Of a DNA stretch of 47,360 nucleotides, positions 41,180 through 47,360 are shown piece by piece. The notes under the pieces were generated by a model, which searched no databases, had not been told where the DNA came from, and saw only the letters and a program-made list of their open reading frames with translations. How positions within the stretch are numbered: position 1 is the stretch's first letter; each line of letters begins with the position of its first letter. Origin of the DNA: CAZERD01 sp964515405 (GTDB lineage: Bacteria; Campylobacterota_A; Desulfurellia; Desulfurellales; CAZERD01). The position numbers were made by a program, and so were the translations under genes. The DNA lies in contig CAZERD010000008.1 in NCBI GenBank assembly GCA_964515405.1, positions 1-47,360 of the forward strand, given 5' to 3'.

Positions 41180-42736
41180 ATGTTGAATTCAGAGAGAGAA
41201 AGCGGGTTTGAAAAAGTTGAGTATGATAGCACATTAAAAGAATTCGGAAACGGGGATATTGTTAGGGGAAGAGTAGTTGAAATAAGGGATAACGATGTAT
41301 TTGTGGACATAGGATATAAATCAGAAGGCGTTATAAATATAAAGGAATTTGAGGATGAAGAGGGTAATATCAACGTTAATGTTGGTGATGAGATAGAGGC
41401 TTTGTTTCTGAATAGACTGGATGAGAATGGTTTTGAGAAACTATCGAAGATTGCTGCTGATAGGCTCAAGGGGTGGAATAGGGTGCTAGGGGCCTATGAA
41501 AAGAATGAGCCTATTGAGGGTGTGATCAAAAAGCTTGTGACGGGTGGTTTTAGTGTGGATATAGGCGGTTTTCTTGCTTTTTTGCCGGGTTCTCAAGTGG
41601 AGATGCATCCAATAAGAAATTATCAATCTTACGTGGGTAGGAGGTTTGAATTCAAGGTTATCAATATAAACAAGCAGAGAAAAAACGCTGTTGTTTCAAG
41701 GAAGGTTATACTTGAAGAGGAAAAGGAGAGAAAGGCTAAGGAGATAGAGGAAAAGATAAAGAAAGACGCTGTGCTTGAGGGTAGAGTTAAAAATATCACC
41801 GATTATGGTGTATTTGTGGATCTTGGTGGAGTTGATGGTCTTGTTCATATTACTCATATGTCGTGGAAAAGGATTTCCCACCCCTCTGAAATGGTGAAGA
41901 TTTCAGACATAATAAAGGTCAAGGTTTTGAATATAGAAGATGACGGTGAACACAAGAAGATATACTTGGGTATGAAACAGCTTACTGAAAACCCTTGGGA
42001 TAACATAGAAGAGAAACTTAAGGAAGGTGATATTGTTAATGGTAAATTGGTTAACATAGTTGATTATGGCTTGTTTGTTGAACTTGAGAATGGAGTTGAG
42101 GGTCTTGTACATAAGAGTGAGGTTTCCTATGATAACGACCCCGCTGAGTCCATGAAAGAATATAGTGTAGGCGATACCGTCAAGGTTAAGGTTTTGAGTG
42201 TTGATGCTGAGAACAAGAGAATATCTCTTTCAATAAAGCAGGCTAAGGAGGATCCATGGAATAGTGTGGCTGAGAGGTATCGTGAGGGAGATATAGTTGA
42301 GGGTAAAGTTACCTCTGTTAAGGAGTTTGGTGTATTTGTACGGCTTGAAGAAGGTGTTGAAGGTCTCGTTCATAAGAATGATATCTCGTGGGATAAGGAT
42401 GAGCAGGTGGAGGTTAACGTTGGTGACATTGTGAAAGCGGTTGTTCTGAGTGTGGATCAGGGAAACAGAAAAATAGCTTTGGGATTCAAACAGCTTACGG
42501 AGGACCCTTGGAGTAGCGTTGATGAGAGGTATAAGGTTGGGGATTTGATTCGAGTAAGGGTTGTTAGTGTTAAGAACTTTGGGGCCTTTGTGAAGGTGGA
42601 AAAAGGGATTGAGAGCTTGGTACCCAGAAGCGAGTTTAATGGCTATGTTCCAAAGGATGGAGAGGAGTTGAAAGTAAAGATATTGAAGCTGGACAAGGAA
42701 AAGAAAAAATTCATCTGTCAGATAGTTAACGAATGA
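41180..42736 (+). CDS. rpsA: 30S ribosomal protein S1
   Basis: Six consecutive S1 (OB-fold) domains fill the 518 residues. Each has a signature such as GDIVRGRVVEIRDNDVFVDI, ITDYGVFVDLGGVDGLVH, VDYGLFVELENGVEGLVHKS or VKEFGVFVRLEEGVEGLVHK. Repeats 3-6 are closest to each other, and the first two are diverged, as expected of the ribosome-binding part. S1 helps mRNAs dock on the 30S subunit. An AAGGAGGAGGTTTGAT site precedes the ATG. It starts an operon with sppA and a SPOR-like protein. Confidence 0.95.
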   Translation: MLNSERESGFEKVEYDSTLKEFGNGDIVRGRVVEIRDNDVFVDIGYKSEGVINIKEFEDEEGNINVNVGDEIEALFLNRLDENGFEKLSKIAADRLKGWNRVLGAYEKNEPIEGVIKKLVTGGFSVDIGGFLAFLPGSQVEMHPIRNYQSYVGRRFEFKVININKQRKNAVVSRKVILEEEKERKAKEIEEKIKKDAVLEGRVKNITDYGVFVDLGGVDGLVHITHMSWKRISHPSEMVKISDIIKVKVLNIEDDGEHKKIYLGMKQLTENPWDNIEEKLKEGDIVNGKLVNIVDYGLFVELENGVEGLVHKSEVSYDNDPAESMKEYSVGDTVKVKVLSVDAENKRISLSIKQAKEDPWNSVAERYREGDIVEGKVTSVKEFGVFVRLEEGVEGLVHKNDISWDKDEQVEVNVGDIVKAVVLSVDQGNRKIALGFKQLTEDPWSSVDERYKVGDLIRVRVVSVKNFGAFVKVEKGIESLVPRSEFNGYVPKDGEELKVKILKLDKEKKKFICQIVNE

Positions 42737-43580
42737 GGATTTCCACTTCTGTTAAGATTATAATCGCTTTGTTCTTCCTTGTATTTGTTGCGAATGTTGT
42801 TGTTCTATCCATAGAAAGGGGTAATGTAGCGCTTATCAAGATAAGCGGGATAATTGATAGTCAGAAGGTTAAAGGATGGATAGATGATATAAAGAGCGTA
42901 GAGAATGATGATGGGTACAAAGGGGTAATACTGGAGATAAATTCCCCCGGCGGGGGCGCTTGTGCCAGTGAGAGACTATATATGGCTGTAAGAAGGCTCA
43001 GTCGAGTGAAACCGACAGTTGCCTTGATAGACTCTTTGGGAGCTAGTGGGGCTTATTTTGTCTCCTGTGGTGCCGATAAGATTGTTGCGTACCCTGCCAG
43101 TGTGGTTGGAAGTATAGGGGTTGTATTTGAGAGACTAAATGTTTCAGCCCTTTCAAAGAAGCTCGGTGTTTCTGCTTTTGTTGTTAAAAGCGGTCCATTG
43201 AAAGATGTAGGGAATCCTTTTAGGCCACCCACCCGTCAAGATAGAAAGATGCTTCAGGAGGTTGTTAACTCGATATATATGGTTTTTCTTAAAGCTGTTT
43301 CTAAAAGTAGACATATTCCCTTAGACAAGCTCAAACCTTACGCTAATGGTAGTGTGTTTTCTGGAGTGAGTGCTCTGAGGATGGGTTTGGTGGATTCTGT
43401 GGATGGCAGAAGAGGAGCTATAAATGAAATTAAGGCTCTTGCCCATATTAGAAGCGTTAGTATAGATGTATTTAAACCCCGGAAAACGATACTTGAGAGG
43501 GTGATGGGTGAAAGGATCTATGGCCTGTATGAGAGGTTCTACCTTCTGATGGGCAGGTTTCCCGAGATGTTGTTTGGTTT

Positions 43581-43584
<4 letters not shown>
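42733..43584 (+). CDS. sppA: Signal peptide peptidase SppA (short form)
   Basis: One N-terminal membrane helix (about 8-26) precedes a single protease domain. The catalytic serine is residue 105 in DSLGASGAYFVSCGADKI and the lysine is residue 157 in VKSGPLKDVGNPFRPPT. The 52-residue spacing is the same as in Bacillus SppA. EINSPGGGACASE is the oxyanion segment. The 283-residue form assembles as an octamer in known homologues. It overlaps rpsA by ATGA, an unusual pairing that links it to ribosome production. Confidence 0.93.
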
Positions 43585-44568
<984 letters not shown>

Positions 44569-44588
44569 TTTCCTTTTGGAAGGCAGGT

Positions 44589-45392
44589 GTGTGTAAACGT
44601 AGGTATATATTTATTATAGCAGTGATATGGATAGGGGTGGTTATGTGTCCTCCTGCCAGGGGAGGTGTTGTTAGTGGGTTTTACCACCCGGAGAGCGTTT
44701 TTTTAGCGGGCAAGTATATCTACGTCTCAAATATAGGGAGTTTCAATAACTGCTCGAAGGATGGTTTTATCTCAAGGTTGTCTGTTAGTGGGGAGGTGTT
44801 GAACTTCAAGTTTATAGGCAGTCTCATTTCTCCCAAGGGTATATGGGTATATAAGGACAGACTCTATATAGCGGATGTGACGAGGGTGTGTATCACCCCC
44901 CTGAGTGGTGTTTCTGTAAAATGCATTCCAGTGCCTGGTTCAAGATTTCTGAACGATATAGTTGTAGTGAACGGGGACGTATATGTTACGGATACGTTTA
45001 CTGGGTATGTGTATGAGATTCGTGGGAAGCGTATTAGTCACTTCTCTCGCTTGTTTTCGCCTAATGGCATAGTGTTTTCTAAAGAATTAAACGCTTTTAT
45101 TGTCGTTTCTTTTGCTAAGCCGATAATAAATATCGTTTCAAGATCTGGAAGTGTTGAAAAGAGAGTGTTTGTGCATGGGTTTACCGGTTTTGACGGTATC
45201 ACGATTTGCAATGGGAGTGTTTATATTTCGGATTATAAGACCGGGAAAATACTCAGGACTACGACCAGGTTTCGTAAATTCTCCGTGGTGATGGGTTTTG
45301 CGGGTAATGTTTCTGATATATACTGTGCTCATGGGGTGTTTCTTGTTCCTATTCTTTCCCGGAATAGGGTTGTTATTTTTAAAACCTATTAG
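44589..45392 (+). CDS. Secreted beta-propeller (NHL/SMP-30-like) protein
   Basis: A signal peptide (about 1-25, hydrophobic core IFIIAVIWIGVVM) is followed by repeating four-strand units of the propeller type. Examples are SPKGIWVYKDRLYIAD, LNDIVVVNGDVYVTDTFTGYV, SPNGIVFS and FDGITICNGSVYISDYKTGKI. Five or six blades fit the 267 residues. The enzymatic residues of SMP-30 lactonases cannot be confirmed, so it may be a binding or structural periplasmic protein. The frame is open back into the tRNA gene, but the GTG at 44589 is the first plausible start after it. Confidence 0.65.
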   Translation: MCKRRYIFIIAVIWIGVVMCPPARGGVVSGFYHPESVFLAGKYIYVSNIGSFNNCSKDGFISRLSVSGEVLNFKFIGSLISPKGIWVYKDRLYIADVTRVCITPLSGVSVKCIPVPGSRFLNDIVVVNGDVYVTDTFTGYVYEIRGKRISHFSRLFSPNGIVFSKELNAFIVVSFAKPIINIVSRSGSVEKRVFVHGFTGFDGITICNGSVYISDYKTGKILRTTTRFRKFSVVMGFAGNVSDIYCAHGVFLVPILSRNRVVIFKTY

Positions 45393-45409
45393 TATTTAGA
45401 GGAGTTGAT

Positions 45410-46522
45410 ATGATAGTAGGTGTTCCAAAGGAGATAAAGAAGGATGAAAGCAGAGTGGGTTTAACCCCGGCTTGTGTATCCGCATTTGTTGGTAATGGGC
45501 ACGAGGTACTTATTGAGAGAGGGGCTGGTTTGGGTAGTGGCTTTTCTGATGAGGAGTATGAGAAGGAGGGGGCAGAGATCGTTGATTCGGCCGAGGAGGT
45601 GTTTTCCAGATCTGAAATGGTAATAAAGGTTAAAGAACCCCAGCCTTCCGAGATTGATATGTTGAGGGAGGGCCAGATATTATACACATATCTCCATCTT
45701 GCTCCCGACAGATTTCAAACGGAGGGTTTGATAGATAGTGGAGTTGTCGCTATAGCCTATGAAACAATAGAGGTTAATGGTAAGCTTCCACTGCTTGAAC
45801 CTATGAGTGAGATAGCTGGAAAAATGGCTTCTATGATGGGTGCGTATTTCCTTGAAAGGCCGTTTGGCGGAAGGGGAGTGTTGGCGGGTGGGGTTGCTGG
45901 TGTACACAGTGCAAGGTTTCTCATTCTTGGTGGTGGAACAGCCGGTTTGAATGCTGCCAGAATTGCTGCTGGTCTTGGGGCTCGGGTGGTGGTGATGGAT
46001 GTAAATCTGGAGAGGATGAGGTATCTTGAGGATGTGTTACCTCCCAACTGTGAGATGATCATGTCAAATAGATTAAATATAGAGGACGAGATAGTAAGAG
46101 CGGATGTTATCGTTGGTACGGTGTTGATACCAGGTGCAAAGACACCTAAGCTCATTACAAGGGACATGGTTAAGGAAATGCAGAAGGGCGCTGTGATTGT
46201 TGATGTGAGCATAGATCAAGGTGGCTGTGCGGAGACCTCAAGTCCAACGACGCATGAGGATCCTGTATTTGAAGTTGATGGGGTAATTCATTATTGTGTT
46301 GCCAATATGCCGGGGGCTTATTCTAGGAGTTCTACGTTTGCTCTTACAAACGCTACGCTTCCATTTGGTCTGGAAATAGCGAATAAGGGCTGGAGAGTAG
46401 CTGCCTTGGATAATCCTGCTATAAGGAAAGGTATTAACGTAGCTATGGGGAAAGTAACATGTCTTCCTGTGGCTGAAGCCCATGGGATAGAGTATGAGGA
46501 TATTGATGAACTGTTGCACTAG
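45410..46522 (+). CDS. ald: Alanine dehydrogenase
   Basis: The protein (370 aa) matches the Ald/PntA family: MIVGVPKEIKKDESRVGLTP at the start, YTYLHLAPD, EPMSEIAGKMA, the Rossmann fingerprint LILGGGTAGLNAARIAAGLGA and ISVDQGGC-type VSIDQGGCAETSSPT, with HYCVANMPGAYSRSST. It interconverts alanine and pyruvate + NH3 with NAD. A GAGGAGTTGAT site precedes the ATG. It is followed by a thiolase gene with 8 bases between them. Confidence 0.96.
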   Translation: MIVGVPKEIKKDESRVGLTPACVSAFVGNGHEVLIERGAGLGSGFSDEEYEKEGAEIVDSAEEVFSRSEMVIKVKEPQPSEIDMLREGQILYTYLHLAPDRFQTEGLIDSGVVAIAYETIEVNGKLPLLEPMSEIAGKMASMMGAYFLERPFGGRGVLAGGVAGVHSARFLILGGGTAGLNAARIAAGLGARVVVMDVNLERMRYLEDVLPPNCEMIMSNRLNIEDEIVRADVIVGTVLIPGAKTPKLITRDMVKEMQKGAVIVDVSIDQGGCAETSSPTTHEDPVFEVDGVIHYCVANMPGAYSRSSTFALTNATLPFGLEIANKGWRVAALDNPAIRKGINVAMGKVTCLPVAEAHGIEYEDIDELLH

Positions 46523-46530
46523 GAGGCGAT

Positions 46531-47360
46531 ATGAGTGTTTGCATCGTTGGAACTGGTCATACGAGATTTGGCAAACTTAAAGAGAGTCTCTATGAGTTAG
46601 TGGTTGAGGTGGGCAGGGAAGCTATAAGAGATGCTGGTATTGAGGCCCATGAATTAGGTGGCGTGTGGATAGGTAATTATGGGGCCATTGGGTTCAATAA
46701 CCAGGGGCATCTGGGTCCGTTGGGCGTTGAGATAGATCCGGCATTGAGGTTCAAACCTTGTGTTAGGGTTGAAAATGCGTGTGCCAGTTCCATGGCGGCT
46801 CTTAAGGCGGCATCTTGTGCCGTTGAGCTGGGAGAGGTCAAGTTTGCTCTTGTTGTGGGGGTTGAAAAGATGACCTCCTTGGATACACCGGGTATAACTC
46901 ACGTGTTGGCTACTGGTTCATATTGGCCGAAGGAGGGAGAAAGGGGAATGACATTCCCTGGTTTGTTTGCTGAATATGCGAAGGGATATCAGAAGAGATA
47001 TAGTTTTTCTGACGATGAGATGAGGGTTATGTTTGCCAAGGTTGCCGCGAAGAATCATACGAACGCTTTAGAGAATCCACTTGCTCAAATGCCCTTGAAA
47101 TTGACATACCAGGATATATTGAACTTACCGGAACGCAGGAATCCATTTATAGCTCCTCCGCTGAGAATGTTTGATTGTTCGCTGATAAGTGATGGTGCTG
47201 CTGCTCTTGTTATTTCTTCAAAGGAAGATGCTTTGGCACTTGGTGGTGATGTAGTTGAAGTAGTTACGATATCCCATGTGAGTGACTATCTTTCTCTTCA
47301 GAAAAGAGCAAATTACGAGTTCACTGCTGGCAAGGTTGCCATCAGAAAGGCCTATGAGGA
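46531..47360 (+). CDS. Thiolase-family acyltransferase, partial (continues past the window)
   Basis: An uninterrupted frame begins at the ATG at 46531, directly behind AGGAGGCGAT, and stays open to the last base (276 codons). The product starts MSVCIVGTGHTRFGKLKESL and carries the active-site cysteine in VENACASSMAALKAA (about residue 86). VVGVEKMTS, MTFPGLFAEYAKGY and SDGAAALVISS follow. These fit the SCP-x/archaeal-type thiolase subgroup rather than classical PhaA/FadA. The His and second Cys of the C-terminal half lie outside the window. Such thiolases often pair with a DUF35 zinc protein, which may follow. The acyl substrate is unknown. Confidence 0.85.
   Translation, partial: MSVCIVGTGHTRFGKLKESLYELVVEVGREAIRDAGIEAHELGGVWIGNYGAIGFNNQGHLGPLGVEIDPALRFKPCVRVENACASSMAALKAASCAVELGEVKFALVVGVEKMTSLDTPGITHVLATGSYWPKEGERGMTFPGLFAEYAKGYQKRYSFSDDEMRVMFAKVAAKNHTNALENPLAQMPLKLTYQDILNLPERRNPFIAPPLRMFDCSLISDGAAALVISSKEDALALGGDVVEVVTISHVSDYLSLQKRANYEFTAGKVAIRKAYE

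Overview
The window is about 47.4 kb of gene-dense chromosome from a flagellated Gram-negative-type bacterium. Envelope genes (rseP, sppA, an AMIN-domain amidase, two lytic transglycosylases, a lipoprotein) point to a diderm. Frequent AGG/AGA arginine and ATA isoleucine codons, lysine/glutamate-rich proteins and a short EF-Ts (199 aa) suggest a thermophile. The order fliK-flgD-flgE with a short and a long hook paralogue, behind a sigma-54-like promoter, resembles the Campylobacterota hook locus. A deep-branching thermophile (Aquificota/Thermosulfidibacter-like, Deferribacterota or Campylobacterota-related) fits, but this cannot be settled from the sequence alone. I see no insertion sequence, prophage, CRISPR array or integron, and no gene-free stretch longer than about 180 bp.

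Layout. Bases 1-318 hold the 3' end of a MATE-type transporter, facing a minus-strand hook operon (fliK, flgD, two flgE-like genes; 6782 to 321) across a bidirectional hairpin terminator. nnr (plus) and fapA (minus) converge with overlapping 3' ends. A tRNA-Leu(CAA) gene follows, then a minus-strand pair (FIST sensor protein, TSUP permease) divergent from a Roadblock/LC7 gene.

From 13099 to 25508 lies a 16-gene plus-strand run, mostly with ATGA/GTGA stop-start overlaps: rpsB, tsf, pyrH, frr, uppS, cdsA, dxr, rseP, ispG, a TPR lipoprotein, a lytic transglycosylase, pgsA, a UbiA prenyltransferase, a PilZ-like protein, a coiled-coil/HTH protein and glnB. It joins translation, undecaprenyl/isoprenoid supply, phospholipid synthesis and envelope maintenance. 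A structured leader precedes rpsB. A convergent amidase gene follows, then a divergent promoter region starting a second 10-gene run (ruvX, mltG, miaB, a DUF151 nuclease, dgt, pmbA-like, guaA, pgpH-like HD phosphohydrolase, ybeY, cysE; 26625-36985).

The last part holds ilvE (minus), tRNA-Val(CAC), aspS and hisS (minus), then divergent rpsA, sppA, an unrecognised SPOR-like membrane protein whose stop codon lies inside tRNA-Pro(GGG), a secreted beta-propeller protein, ald, and a thiolase that runs off the window end.

Most of the content is recognisable housekeeping. I do not see a clearly new multi-gene system. The most interesting points are regulatory or architectural: the sigma-54-like hook promoter with tandem hook paralogues, the rpsB leader RNA, a divergent ruvX/amidase promoter with overlapping -10 boxes and a probably leaderless amidase mRNA, a tRNA-Pro promoter nested in a coding sequence, and a PilZ-like protein with a large insertion. 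No programs were run; every assignment rests on reading motifs and context.
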